Notes: generated by a model not told the origin, from the letters alone. DNA of 64,000 nucleotides from Symbiotaphrina buchneri (GCA_001599915.1 BCIG01000001.1:1256573-1320572), one strand, 5' to 3'; positions 44,493 through 56,179 are shown, counted from the stretch's first letter. Program-made: numbers and translations.

Positions 44493-45399
44493 CTTGACCT
44501 CAAAGGGTGCAGTGAACGAATGTTTGGTAGGCCTGCAGAGTGTTTCCGTGGCGCAAAGTTTCACGGCCGTTTGGAGGCGGGCGCATCCTACAGGCTTCCC
44601 GCGCCGAGGCCAACTGAGTGCCTGAGCCGCAGATGTTACCTGAACAATACGCCTACCGGCAACCCGGGTATTGGTATGCCTCGTACCGTTGTATCGGGCC
44701 TAGCAGTCGAGCTAGTAAGGATCATGTCACGCCTCGCCGGCCCGCCGGTACTGCTTACAGGCGCGATAAGGGAAATCCCCCGCCGATACAACGTAGATCC
44801 CCCCCTGACTGATAACGGCGGTTAAGCACCTTAACTGCAACGTTGTGGAGGTAAGTTGTTACGCCAGTCTGGAATGAGATAGCCTTCAGGAAGGACGATG
44901 AAGGCTTGAATAATTCCAACTCGTTCTGGCCGGCGCGAGCAGCTCGGGGCTTCGGGGGTGAGCCCCCGAGAGCGCCCGATAACATTCCCAGGGATGCGGA
45001 TCGTTGCATGCGGCAGCGGAATTATTGCTGTAGGACGATTAAGTATCAGTATTATTGATCCTCTCGCACGTGTAAAGGATAGCCTATGTCACGTTACATA
45101 TACGTGAGAGCACGCGTCAAAGAGCGGTCCATGTTATGCTCCAGTCTAAGTCGGGTTGGCCGCTCTGTTACCTGATTACCAGGTACTGTAATGCCTATCC
45201 CCGCACCAAACGAATTGGGCCGGGCTAGGGGATGCGACATCACGACTTTTACCATGTAACAATCATCTCGGTTCTAGTCCGACTAATAGCTATATTTTAT
45301 TACCATTCATCCTCAAAGCATCGCGACCCCATATCTAGGCAACGAGTCTTTGATGTGGAGCGTATCTTTCCTCTAGCCATCTCGTAACCTACATCCAAA
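44493..45399. promoter_or_regulatory. Divergent spacer, acetyltransferase / PhyH gene
   Basis: A 907-bp spacer. An inverse CCAAT (ATTGG) at 45214-45218 and a TATA-like TATATTTTAT at 45291-45300 lie about 185 and 105 bp before the PhyH ATG. The remainder shows nothing distinctive. Confidence 0.4.
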
Positions 45400-46281
45400 A
45401 TGACTGTCCTACCACACAAATACCACGACGAGATCGAAGCCGACGGCTTCACCATCATCCGGCAGTTCCTCACACCCGAAGAGGTGACCGAATACCGACA
45501 AGCATCCGAAGCCGTGATCTCATACGCGCGCGCCGGCAACTGGAGCGCCGTGCGGACGCGGGGCAAGCAATTCCCGCCCTGGCCCGCGAACTACAGCCCG
45601 GACATCTGGGGCGTGAGCGGGCTGCTGAACCCGGCGCTGGGCGAGCAGCTCTCAGCACCCTTCCACGACTTCTACGCACACGAGCGGCTGCTCATGGTCG
45701 TGTCGGATATCCTGCAGGTGCCCAAGGATGAGCTGTCGATGGAGCTGCTGAATATGCTCATCAACCCGCTCACGGACTTTGATCTGGAGTGGCACCGCGA
45801 TACGATCCCGCCTGAGGCGACGCCCGATGAGGAGCGTGAGGAGCTCGCCAAGAATGAATATGCGGGCGCGCAGTTCAATTTGGCACTTACGGAGGATAGT
45901 TGTCTCATTGTGGTGCCCCGGTCGCATAAGCGCGTCAGAACAGAGCTGGAGCGCGAGAAGACGAGTTCTGGATCGCGAAGAGAGCACCTCGAGGGACAGA
46001 TTACGGTCGAACTACACCCCGGTGATCTGGTTTTCTATAACAATAATATCCTCCACCGCGCGAGTTATTCTGCGAAGCAGCCGAGAGTCACCCTGCATGG
46101 CAGCTACGGGTCTGTTCATGAGGGGAAGACGAGAGCAAAGGGCGTTCTGCAGCACGGCGTTGCGAGTTGGCTACCTGATTTACAGCCTAAGAACTCGAAT
46201 CTGCTGCTGCTGAAGAGCAATCTCATGCGGCTGATCAAGGAGTTTGAAGGCGTTAATTTGGGCTATGCTCTCAAAGGGTGA
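45400..46281 (+). CDS. Phytanoyl-CoA dioxygenase (PhyH)-family protein
   Basis: Single exon, 293 aa. Fe(II)/2-oxoglutarate dioxygenase fold of the PhyH family: EIEADGFTIIRQFLTPEEV at the start, LEWHRDTIPP with the His-x-Asp iron ligands, an FNLALTEDSCLIVVPRSHKR strand pair, LHPGDLVFYNNNILHRA with the distal His ligand, and PRVTLHGSYG with the Arg that binds 2-oxoglutarate. The family hydroxylates diverse small molecules, so the substrate cannot be read from sequence. No peroxisomal C-terminal SKL is present (ends ALKG), so it is not a standard peroxisomal phytanoyl-CoA hydroxylase. Confidence 0.85.
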   Translation: MTVLPHKYHDEIEADGFTIIRQFLTPEEVTEYRQASEAVISYARAGNWSAVRTRGKQFPPWPANYSPDIWGVSGLLNPALGEQLSAPFHDFYAHERLLMVVSDILQVPKDELSMELLNMLINPLTDFDLEWHRDTIPPEATPDEEREELAKNEYAGAQFNLALTEDSCLIVVPRSHKRVRTELEREKTSSGSRREHLEGQITVELHPGDLVFYNNNILHRASYSAKQPRVTLHGSYGSVHEGKTRAKGVLQHGVASWLPDLQPKNSNLLLLKSNLMRLIKEFEGVNLGYALKG

Positions 46282-46877
46282 TTTCGATACATACATATGC
46301 GCATCTGTGTAAATAATAATCTAAAAGTCTGACCCATCCATGACCAAAGCCGCGTTCTGGCTCCAATAAGTGCAGGAGCGATAAGAAGCACAACATGATT
46401 TGACATAGCCATAGTTCATAATTACAACCGTCCCTCGAGTACAGAACAGAGCTGATTGCGATGCACTTTCCATGTACTGTAGTCTGCCATGACCGCAGAA
46501 GCAATGGCAACATCGATAAAGGTCCTTCCATAGCCGATGTGGTTTAGCCGGCGATGCGTAACAGCGGAAGCGGCGATGTAGCCCCGTGGCACCAAGCGTC
46601 CCAGGCACGCTTGCTCCAGCCGCCGTTATCTCTCTCCAACTTGTCGGGAAACGCCACCGCATGACGGCCAGGAGATCTGGCGCCCCACTTTTTGGGCGCT
46701 CGCTGCAACGTGATATGCGGCCAATCCGATCCCCAAAAAGACCGCTAGTACTGAGTTGTATGTATTTACCAGTGAAATGCAGCGATGTTACACGGTACGG
46801 CGTACGATTCTTGGGATGGAAGGAATTAAACCTCCACATTTGCTGCTATCAGCATCGTGTGTTTGCAGTGGTTCGCG
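46282..46877. other. 596-bp intergenic
   Basis: 3' flank of the PhyH gene and promoter of the DUF3445 gene. A minus-strand open frame (46321-46839) is Arg/Cys-rich with no domain, so I take it as chance. Confidence 0.5.
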
Positions 46878-48426
46878 ATGCTTGCTGTTCTGGTTCAGAC
46901 GCTGGGTGCGGGACAGGTCGTGGCTCTGGCCTTGCTGGTTGGAGTTGTGGGATTGGTTCTTGGGCGGCGCTGGCGCTCGAGTGGAGGCGGAGATGTAAGT
47001 GTGCACTGTTCGATATGGGAATTGCTCGCGGATTGGGAGCGCAATTACACATGCCGAGTTAATCAAATGCTGACTTTTGGGACAGGGCAAGTCACGAAAT
47101 GAAGGAAGGTCGAAGACCTCTATCGAGGACCCTTTGCACTTGAATCCACTTATCAAACCTCTCACGAATTTCGACTGGGCCACAACGCCACCGATCAAGT
47201 ACCGGCCTTTTCATCCAAGATACCATCTAACAATGGGTAAGTTCGACCTGCATACCCTCTTTCCTCGCCCATAACTGCGCCATCTTGCCGGTCCCAAGAA
47301 CTAGACTCACCTTCCCTTTCAAAACGCTCAGCTGTGGAGAAATACGACATCTCCGAGCTCGTCGAGATCGACAACACCTATCTGGATCGAGTCCAACTCC
47401 GGAAACGATTAATCGCCGAACACCCTGATCTCTGCGTCCAGGTCGGAAACGGCAGCGCCGACGCCGCAGTGAGCGAGTTCTACACCTGGCTCCTGGGTAC
47501 ATATCTGCCCACGCGGTACCCGACGATGTTCAAATTAGATCCATCACGAACAGGCCGCGTTGCTCGTGAAGGCGATGTCTATCTCAGGTGTGATGTCTCA
47601 GGGGATGTCTACCCGGTATCGCCGCCCGAGAGCACGGCGGAGATGCTGCAGATCCTAGGATCGGTTGTGGATGTTGACTGGCTGTTTCTGTATCCCTCTG
47701 ACGACGGAGATGGATATAGATTAGGAGCGTTCGTGGCGTGTTATCCCGATGGGCTGGAGTGGAGGAAGTTCATTGGTAGGAAGCTGAGGAATGTACATGT
47801 ATGTCTCTTCCTGGTCGTGCTCTCGCTTCACTGCTTGGAAGTCGTTCTGAATATACATCTAGGATGCTATCCGGGGTACAAGGCAAAGCTGGAGAAGAGC
47901 ATGGATCGATTCTTTGCTAGACTACCTGTGGGGCAGTATGTAAAGCGCGCAAACGTACGTCCATCCTTCCTCACCTTCCCTCGAAGACTCGCTCATTGTA
48001 TTTCAGTGGTCCATCTCTACGCATGCCAACCTCTGGAACCCCTCCGGCATCGGCAGGAAGAAAGCCGACAGCGACACCCTGGACACCAGCAACGTAAGTC
48101 CCCCCAGTCCCCCCTTTCCCCCTTCTCCTTCCGCTTCCATTAACCATCCATTTGTGATGTAGTGCTTCCTCCGCGAAGAGCGACAGACGCTCCACCGGCT
48201 GCCGCGCACGAAGAACATCCTGTTTGGCTTCCACACGTACATGACTCCGCTCGCGGAAGTCAAAGAAGAAGATGAGGGGCGGATGGGCACGACGCTGGCC
48301 GAGGCTATCACGGGCTTGGGAACAGGCAGTGTGCCCGAGATTAGAAAGTATAGGGGCGCGCAGCTTTGGGAGGATGGCGTTAGAGCGTTCTTGCTTGATG
48401 GTGGGAAAGAGAAAACTGTAGACTAG
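46878..48426 (+). CDS. DUF3445 protein, heme oxidative N-demethylase-like, membrane-anchored
   Basis: Proposed exons: 46878-46994, 47086-47236, 47332-47775, 47863-47954, 48007-48093 and 48163-48426, giving 384 aa. The N-terminus has one membrane segment (LALLVGVVGLVLG) followed by Arg. The family region starts at KYRPFHPRYHLTM and includes LVEIDNTYLDRVQLRK, WLFLYPS, AKLEKSMDRFFARL, VKRANWSISTH and the signature REERQTLHRLPRTKNILF with FHTYMTPLAEV. The bacterial relative HODM is a heme enzyme oxidising dimethylamine. Problem: the natural fourth intron by homology (GTATGT at 47799 to CTAG at 47862, 64 nt) breaks the frame by one base. The frame-keeping splice (47776-47862, 87 nt) drops the RKLRNVH segment. 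The gene may therefore be a recent pseudogene, or carry a sequence error. Confidence 0.7.
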
Positions 48427-49497
48427 GATACGGATAAAAGAAATGCAGCAGAGTAAATCGCCTTCTATATTGCAATTGTGCAAGCTGAGAGAAATACGAA
48501 ATACGATTTCATATTCTAGCAGTCACTGGCATCGGCATGTGGGACAACAAACCCGCAAGGCATGCCTACGAAGATGCCGGATCGAACGACTATAACAGAT
48601 GGAGCGGATCATCGATACTTGCATCTGCAGATGGGTGGGAAAGACAGGCAGCCCGAACCAAGCCTCCTGATGCTACATACCGGTAGCAAAGGCACATCCA
48701 CCCCCTTTTCGGTGGCCGGCAACTAGCTCTCGGACGGGCCGCCCGGATCGCCTTCGGGTGGACTACTGAAGAGTGAAACTCAGCTTACGACCATGACAAG
48801 CACATGGCCACTACAGTAGTAACTGAGGAGTTGTGCCAGAATCTGCTCAACGGAATAAAGGATGGGATGCACCGCCCTAACTGACCATGAACCTGCTCAT
48901 TGGGATCTGCAGAACCTTGCATCATTATTCCTAGAACTTTCCAGGCCATGCTCTCATCCGGGATTTCAATGTGTATTAGGCACGCGAATCCGATGGCAGT
49001 GCATCCTATTACTCGCCGCGGACTTCTGCCGCAGTTCTAGAACGCGAGAATGATTCGATCTCTGCTGATGATCTGGGACCTTATCTCGTCCGGATCGATC
49101 CACATATTCAACACGGTGCTGTTTGGTCATTTGGTCACCTAATAAGTGCTATCAAATACGATTTATCGTTTGACGATCGGACTGGTATCCCTCGCAGCTG
49201 CTTCATGCGGTTTAGCTCCAACACCACAACCCCTGCTCTGCCTGCATGATAACGTCTATCTGCCTGCATTGCAACCTATCAAGAGCCTTCAACTGGATTC
49301 ATCAACTAATAAGAATGAAGATGCTATCTAGACCCTCAAACTTCCTGACTACTACAGTGACTAAGGGAGCAGCTCCACACGGGGGCCGCGGGAACGATCC
49401 CCTCCCGACAAAATCTACCCGAAACTATATGTAGTGGCTCCCCCCGCTCGTGGAATGTGTTGTGCTTTATCGTCTGGTCTACGTGCTCTGATCGCTC
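48427..49497. other. 1.1-kb intergenic
   Basis: Promoter region of the oligopeptide transporter. The open frames (48862-49053, 49146-49331) are short and featureless. No gene seen. Confidence 0.5.
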
Positions 49498-52409
49498 ATG
49501 ATGGCGGACTTAAATCAGGAAACAGGAGTGGCGGAGGAGAAGAGGGTATCACCCGGGACTGAAGCCATCGATACAGAACGGGGCCACATGAAAGAACTGG
49601 AAGTTGATGTTGGAAAAGTGCTCAGAGAAGATGAACCGATTCCAATTGAGTCGAACTCTTCTCCCTTTGCTGAAGGTAAGCCTTGCCCGCTCTCAGCCCT
49701 GTACAGCAGATACTGATCGTAACCGCAGTCCGGTAATTTTGCTTACAATTCAATTGCTCTACCACGCTCTGACTTGTCTCAACAGTGCCGTCGTGCCAGA
49801 AGTCGATGATCCTAGCATGCCGGTCAATACCCTGCGAATGTGGCTCCTGGGGATCATCGCTACAATGATAGGGTGCGGAGTCAATCAGTTCTTCGCCCTC
49901 CGCTACCCCTCCGTACACATTGTTTCCCTAGTGGCAGAATTGCTCGCCTTCCCATGCGGCGTGTTCTTAGCTAAGGTCATTCCGATGTGGACCATCAAAA
50001 CACCCTTCGGGAACTGGGAAATCAATCCCGACCGGCATTTCAATATCAAAGAACATGCTGTGATCACCATTATGGCGAACGTGTCCTACGGGTACGGGTC
50101 GGCGGATTCGACCAACATCATCCAGGCTGCGAAGAAGTTCTACGGCTTTGAAATGAAGCCTGGTTTCTCGGTGCTGGTCGTCCTATGCTGTCAGCTGTTG
50201 GGCTTCGGCATTGCAGGTCTTTCTTCGTCGGTGCTTGTGGAACCTGCTAGCATCATTTGGCCCGGTGTCTTGTCAAACTGTGCCTTATTGAGCACGCTGC
50301 ACTCTCGAGCGAACGCCGTCGCCAGCGGATGGAAGGTGACGCGCCTCCGCTTTTTTATGTATGTCATGACTGGAGCATTCGTTTGGTATTGGTTTCCTGG
50401 ATTTATGTTTACGGGGTTGAGTAAGTTGTACTATGCACATTAGCGGTAATTCATCCAGTTGACGAATATAGGTTATTTCACCTGGATCTGCTGGATCGTT
50501 CCCAATAACATCATTGTCAATCAACTCTTTGGCATGGTCAATGGGTTGGCCATGTTCCCCGTGACGTTTGATTGGTCTCAGGTCAGTCTGGTCTGTGCTT
50601 CTTCAAGCTGTGTCGCTGACTAGAGCCAGGTCGTGTTCAATACCAACCCTCTGCTCTCTCCTTTCTGGGCCGCTATGAACGTTTTCGCAGGCTTCGCGAT
50701 CTTCTTCTGGGGAGTCTGTCCAGCAATTTATTACACGAACACTTGGTATTTCATCTTGATCACTTCTTGTGTAATCACTACTTACTGTAATAGGTTCACC
50801 GAGTATCTGCCAATGATGACAGCTGATGTGCGTATCTGTGATGTTGCATGTCTTGGCCGCACTGTTAACATTTCTTAGGTATATGATAACACCGGAGCGT
50901 TGTATAACACGACCAGGGTGGTCACGGCAGATGGTGTTTTGGATGTTGCTGAATATCGCAATTATTCTCCCCCTTATCTCAGCGCCACGTTTAGCTTCGT
51001 ATATGGTATGTATCCGTCCAAAAACGCGGGTTGTCGCCCATTGACGAACTATCTTCAGGCCTGTCATTTGCTTCCTTAACAGCTGTACTAGTCCATATTT
51101 ATGTGAGCAACCCCGGCGTCGTACTTCTTAAACATAAGTCAGCTAATGGTAGAAGGTTTGGAACTACAGTGACATTGTCGAAGCTTTGAGGGGAGTCCAG
51201 AAGCTGGATATCCACGCCCGCCTCATGCGCGCCTACAAGCGCACGCCGTGGTGGTGGTACGCTGCTCTTACCGTCATAGTTACAGCCATGGCAATTGCAA
51301 TGGTCGAAGTCTACCACACAAAACTCCCCGTCTACGGAGTCTTCTTGGCATTGATAATCCCGGCCGTAAGGCCCCACCATGTCCTATAGCACTCCCAAGC
51401 TAACAGAAGTTCAGATCTACATGATCCCCTGTGGCATCATCCAAGGGATCACCAACGTGGATGCCAACCAGCTCAACGTGCTCAGCGAGTTCATCGGCGG
51501 CTACATGTTCTCAGGGAAGCCGCTTGCCAACATGGTCTTCAAGGTCCTTTCCACCGATGTCGTCGGCCAAGGGCTCTTCTTCGCCCAAGACATGAAGCTA
51601 GGCCACTATCTGAAGATCCCGCCTCGAACGCTCTTCTGGGCTCAGGGTAGCGCTACTGCTCTTGGAGCTCTGACGCAGTGTGGAGTTACACTCTGGATGC
51701 TGGGGAATGTGAAGGATGTCTGTTCCGAGGACCGGCCGAATGGTTTCACGTGCCCGAATGGCCGGTATGTCAGCAACCTTCTTGACATCCCCCAGTAGCC
51801 TTGTGGCGCCTCAATAATAATATGCTTATGCTTATACTTTCCGCAGGACGGTCTTCTCTAGCTCTGTAATCTGGGGTCTCGTTGGGCCGGCGCGCCTGTA
51901 TTCCGTGGGCAAGATCTACTCTCCATTACTGCACTTCTTCTGGATCGGCGCCATCATGCCCGTCATCACCTGGGCGCTGTACAAGTACACCAAGAAAGAA
52001 TTCTTCAAATGGATCAACTGGCCCCTCATCTTCGTCGGCACGTACAACGGTAAGCCCTTCTCCAAATACCTCCGTGTGCATCAAACACTAATCAGCAACC
52101 TCAGTGCCGCCCGCGACTGGGATCAATTACTCAAGCTGGGCGCTGGTCAACTTCATCTTCAACCGCTTCGTCTACCGGAGATGGTTTGCGTGGTGGACCA
52201 AGTACAACTATGTGCTCGCCGCGGCGCTGGATACGGGACTGGCCCTGAGTGGGCTGGTCATTTTCTTCTGCGTGACGTATCCGGGAGGGGAGTTCCCGAA
52301 TTGGTGGGGTAATACGGTCTGGCAGAATACTGCAGATGGGCTGGGCGTGGCGTATAAGGCGTTGCCGGATGTGGGATACTTTGGGTTTGCCAATGGGACG
52401 TGGACCTGA
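49498..52409 (+). CDS. Oligopeptide transporter, OPT family
   Basis: Twelve exons: 49498-49675, 49729-49732, 49786-50420, 50472-50581, 50630-50745, 50794-50827, 50879-51005, 51059-51102, 51156-51365, 51415-51764, 51847-52049 and 52105-52409, giving 771 aa. The second exon is only 4 nt (TCCG); with it the protein reads SPFAEVRAVVPEVDDP, the family layout, and without it the frame breaks. OPT hallmarks: MPVNTLRMWLLG, GYGSADSTNIIQAAKKFYG, IPCGIIQGITNVDANQLNVL and FKVLSTDVVGQGLFFAQDMK. About 14-16 membrane segments are expected. OPTs import small peptides, glutathione or metal chelates with protons at the plasma membrane. Other introns are 48-82 nt. Confidence 0.9.
49729..49732 (+). other. 4-nt micro-exon of the OPT gene
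   Basis: TCCG between an acceptor CCGCAG and a donor GTAATT. The flanking introns are 53 nt each, with CTGATC and CTGAC branch-like sites. It completes the codons GTC CGT (Val-Arg) and is required to keep the frame. Confidence 0.7.
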
Positions 52410-52585
52410 AGGTGGGATGGAGACAGGGGATGAGGTGTGAATTTGATGATTGTGAAGAGAGTCAAATGACCTAGAAGAGGCCACCGGGTGGGTTCATGAC
52501 ATAGTCCATGCCAGAAAGATCCAGCCCAATTTTTCAAAGACGTGTCTTCATTTTCCAAGCACCGATCTCCTGCGTGCCCATCTTA

Positions 52586-53237
52586 TCAGGAAGATATGCT
52601 GTTACGCCTGCCGCGCTTCTCATCAGCAGGATAGGCCTCATGTAGACACATGTTCCTCTTCGCCACAACTGTAGAGACCACACCACATTAGCGTCCTTCT
52701 CTTTATCACAACCCCCACATATGCAAGAGGCGGTCGCGGCAGTCGCGGCGGCACTTACTCCACCTCGCCTGCAGCTTTATCTTCGTCTCCTCGGTCATGC
52801 TCTTCGGCACATGCCACTCGATCGTCAGCCACCCGTTCGGCATCTCCTTCCAGATCGGCACCACGCTGGTAACGAGCTCGCCCGCTAGCTCACCCATGGC
52901 GACCTAAACCATTCGCAACGCATGTCAGGCAACTTCTCGTTTAATCTCTATGCTTGCAATCGGGTAATGTGGTGAGGGAGGGAACGTGGCGTGGGATGAT
53001 TGGGTGTGACGAGGTTTTGGGCTGACTCACGATGATGTCTCTGAAGGCTTGGATGGTCGGATGTTTGGATGGTCGCAGGACCCCGTTGTCGTCGTAGCAG
53101 CCGGGCCAGTAGTCGAGCTGCGCGGCGTCGAAGGAGAGCCGGTTCCAGATGACGGCCAGCCAGGTCTGGACGTCGGTGGCCGGAAGACTGCTGGGAGGAG
53201 TAACGGGCATCGCGGGCAGAGCGGGTTGTTCAGTCAT
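52586..53237 (-). CDS. Orphan small protein A (tandem family of three)
   Basis: Three exons: 53237-53031, 52903-52759 and 52668-52586, giving 144 aa. Exon 1 carries IWNRLSFDA, then 13 residues to GVLRPS. Exon 2 (145 nt) carries LAGELVTSVVPIW and LTIEWHVP. Exon 3 is a short basic tail. The introns are phase 0 (127 nt) and phase 1 (90 nt, GTAAGT, with CTAAT branch). The same motif, intron positions and phases recur in genes B and C. If the last intron is not used, the protein ends at 52706 (134 aa). No signal peptide or membrane segment. I do not recognise the family. Confidence 0.6.
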
Positions 53238-53984
53238 GAGTTTGGAAGTTGCGGAGGAGAGCTCCAGAGGATTGAGGGAGAGAGGATGATGTGGAGAGGG
53301 CAGGAGGTGACGCGTGGGAAGATATTAGGTGGATGGCACTCGAGCATGCTGGGCGGTATTCACTGCTTGCTATTGTGATATTGGGATTCACTGTGGTGAA
53401 TACAAGCGTGTTGAGGACGGGCGTGGGAGATGATGGACTCGATATGATGAGGCAGGACTATTCACTGCTGGTTGAACAGGTCCGTTGCAGACGGACAGGA
53501 GTAGAAGAGGGTGATTGAACGAGTCGACGGTGTATCTATAGTAGATCTATTACGGGAGATCGATCTACAGTGCGTGGTAGATGAGGGAGTTTGGAGTCAT
53601 TCTGCTATCTAATAATAAGGACCTATCTATGATATAATGGCAAGTTTAGTGAGACATTCTGCTGGATGATTATTGTTTCTTAGAACTGTCCAAAGCAACG
53701 GCACTGTAGGCAGGTCCAGGACCTGCTGGCCAGCTCTCAGAGCTCGTGGCCGCCGAGGAAGTGGTCGAAGTCTCTCGAAAAGACAATCCCACTAATGCTT
53801 TTGAGGGGAGATACCGATCGACCCCGCTTCTTTGTCCATCCTTTCCTTCCAGAAATTCAAGTCCCTCACGATAAACACGAAAGGACAGTTCCGTTTGGCG
53901 GTACACGTGTGTCCAGTCGTCTTGTGGAGGTTGCGAAGCAGACCATATCCGCCGTGATGACGCCGTTGATGTTCCAATACGTTC
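53238..53984. other. Gap between orphan gene A and decayed ORF
   Basis: Promoter of gene A. Overlapping minus-strand frames at 53670-54007 (MYRQTELSF..., MLCLPRCEN...) could be remnants of the adjoining decayed ORF, but none has support of its own. Confidence 0.35.
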
Positions 53985-54786
53985 TCACATCTTGGAAGAC
54001 AGAGCACCGGATCCCACGGATAGTTCGGATAGTTCGATTTGTGGCGTATGCCCAGTGAGCTTCATATATCTCAAAGTTGTCACTGTTAAAATCCGGCCGA
54101 CTAGATTGTCATCCACGGACAGGATCTCCGATATGTGGACCGTTTTCCAACCATTTTCGCTAGTAACCCATGCCCAATATAGATCCGAGGTCGAGAAATG
54201 GTTGAACAATCGTGAAAAACTAAACCCGTTTGATGTAAAACAATCTTCTGATGCCATCGCAAGCAGTATTCGATGGTGGATACTGTTCTCCAGTTCTTCA
54301 CGACTGAGGCGTGTATCTCCAAGGATCTTCTCATGTAACGACAAATGTGAAGTTTGATTAATAAGATTTGAGAGGTAGAGCACGACCAGGGACTGTACCA
54401 TAGGGGCCTCGGTGTGGGTCACACCGGCCAACTCCTCGTCGCTCAGGAAGCAGGGGGCCTGTACCGGCTTGTTTTGGCCTGTATCGGCGCTACGGTAGTT
54501 CTTATGATCTGGATGGAAGAAGCGACCCTCCTTATGTCGAATATCAGAACTGGAGACGAAAGCCCAACGAATCACGATAGGTTGGCCGATCAAGAAAGTC
54601 TATCAGCTCCGGATCCCTTGCCTGAGGTAGGTTCCCGCCGTATGCCTCGACGGCAATCTTGTACGCCGAGGGGCTTGATCCCTGCAGGAACCTGACAAGA
54701 CCGTCCAGATAGATGTGAGGCTCCAGAAAAGACCGTTATTGTCCGAAGAAAGGGCGTACGCCCTGCTGCTGGAAATGACCTGACAT
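53985..54786 (-). pseudogene. Probable decayed orphan gene (fragmented ORF)
   Basis: From ATG 54786 the frame reads MSGHFQQQGVRPFFGQ, hits TAA (54738-54736), then stays open for 63 codons (RSFLEPHIYLDGLVRF...) to TGA at 54546-54544. An overlapping second frame continues to 53985 with about 200 coding-like residues (SDLYWAWVTSENGW, LSREELENSIHHRIL). No GT..AG intron joins the pieces convincingly. Either it is a gene decayed by a stop and a frameshift, or my splicing failed. No known domain; no visible similarity to genes A-C. Confidence 0.3.
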
Positions 54787-55022
54787 TCTGAATTGATTTG
54801 ACGTTAGGCTGATGCCGATCAACTGATTTGGTTGACAGAATGAGTGCCTTTCATGATAGAGCAGCACAGGGCGTGGAGATGAAAGAGGAGCAGGTGCTGG
54901 TGAGAGAAGAGAAAACTTTATACAATGGAGAGAATAGACTCAGAAATTATAATTGGAAAAGCACATGAGATACTTACAATACAGTCATAGTGCCTCCGGA
55001 TGACATCTGTTGAGCTCTGGCT

Positions 55023-55539
55023 CTAGTGGTCGTTCACTCTGTCGGTCCTCCCACGGCTCAGATCGACCCAGAAAATGCGCGGCGAGCCTGACGCCCTCGT
55101 CACGGCCGCTATGAAAATGATATCAGCCATTTGTTATTTTAATGGCGACAGTGATGTCCAACGAACCGTATGCTGCCGCCCACTCTGCGTATCTCTCCAA
55201 AATCAGGGCTCGCGGCCCACGCCATGTAATGCATAAGGACCCATCGTATCTACGGGCCCATAGTGGAAACATCTTAGAAGCATCGGCGCCGAAAATCTCT
55301 GCGCATATACGCTAGCAACATTAGTAAGGAAAAGTACGAGCTAGGAGGTTTATACTTACAATATAATTGTGATAGTCCCGAATGTTGTCTGAGGACATAT
55401 CAAGGAGCCCATCAGGTGTGCGGTGGTCGACTAATATATGCCTTCGAAGCGCATCAAAGCAAAGCCTGGTCCAGACTGTCTCAATATAGAATGCGCTGAT
55501 CATATCCGACATGGACAGCTGTGCTGTGGAAAACGCCAT
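55023..55539 (-). CDS. Orphan small protein B (tandem family of three)
   Basis: Three exons: 55539-55360, 55311-55167 and 55108-55023, giving 136 aa. Exon 1 carries VWTRLCFDA, then 13 residues to GLLDMSS. Exon 2 is exactly 145 nt, as in gene A, and carries FGADASKMFPLW and LCITWRGP. Exon 3 (86 nt) is a short charged tail. Introns: phase 0, 48 nt (GTAAGT..CTAG with TACTAAT branch) and phase 1, 58 nt (GTTCGT..ATAG with CTGAT branch). Start taken at MAFSTAQLSMSD, the first true ATG. Family and function unknown. Confidence 0.6.
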
Positions 55540-56179
55540 GATCTCGAGCAATATGGGTAAATAGAGGTAAATTGTTTTGCTTGATAGGGTGACTTCTGAA
55601 GAAGTGTGTAGATCTAGAGAAGAGTGTAGACGTGGAGAACTGTCGATATGTGGAAGATTGGGATGATAGCCGTTGAAATGGAGAATTCTCTCTGGAGATA
55701 TATTCGAAATACCACGCTGCAGAATATAATACTAAGAAACCAACCAGGAAAAGTTCCGGGAATAGCCCCTGGATTTATATCCACCAGAAGCGGGGTTGCC
55801 ACTACAGAGTAGAAATGACTGGACCACGTTTGCACTGAATAGCAAACAATGAGGAATGACTGGGAAGCTCCACAATAGCAGTTATTGTTAGGAGGGACAC
55901 GCAAACAATAAGCTGGAAGAGTCACCACATAGAAAGTTAGTCTGTGAATGAGGCTTGATGTCCTAAAAATTGTTTGCCTGATCATTGGACTCAGCAAATG
56001 AGTCAAAAATCACTGTCCAGCGCTATCATCTGCTATTGCCGTTGGTAGGTAACGCCTTCCAGTTTTGGCCCGTCTCAGGGCAGAATTGAATATTGTACAT
56101 AAGCTTTGTCGGAAGAATAGAAATCTTTGCCATCCAGACAGTGGCTGTAGAGTCCCTAGAATATCCTTCGTTGTGACAT
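55540..56179. other. Spacer between orphan genes B and C
   Basis: Promoter of gene B. A minus-strand open frame (55614-56006) is hydrophobic, but lies in the expected promoter and has no domain. Confidence 0.4.

Noticed and set aside
46321-46839. 172-codon minus-strand frame
   Set aside because: Arg/Cys-rich with no domain and lies in the expected promoter and 3' flank.
34255-52409. Classical secondary-metabolite gene cluster
   Set aside because: Hydrolase, reductase, transporter and dioxygenase are present, but there is no polyketide synthase, peptide synthetase, terpene cyclase or prenyltransferase.
55614-56006. 130-codon hydrophobic minus-strand frame
   Set aside because: Lies in the promoter between orphan genes B and C, with no signal sequence, domain or similarity to the family.
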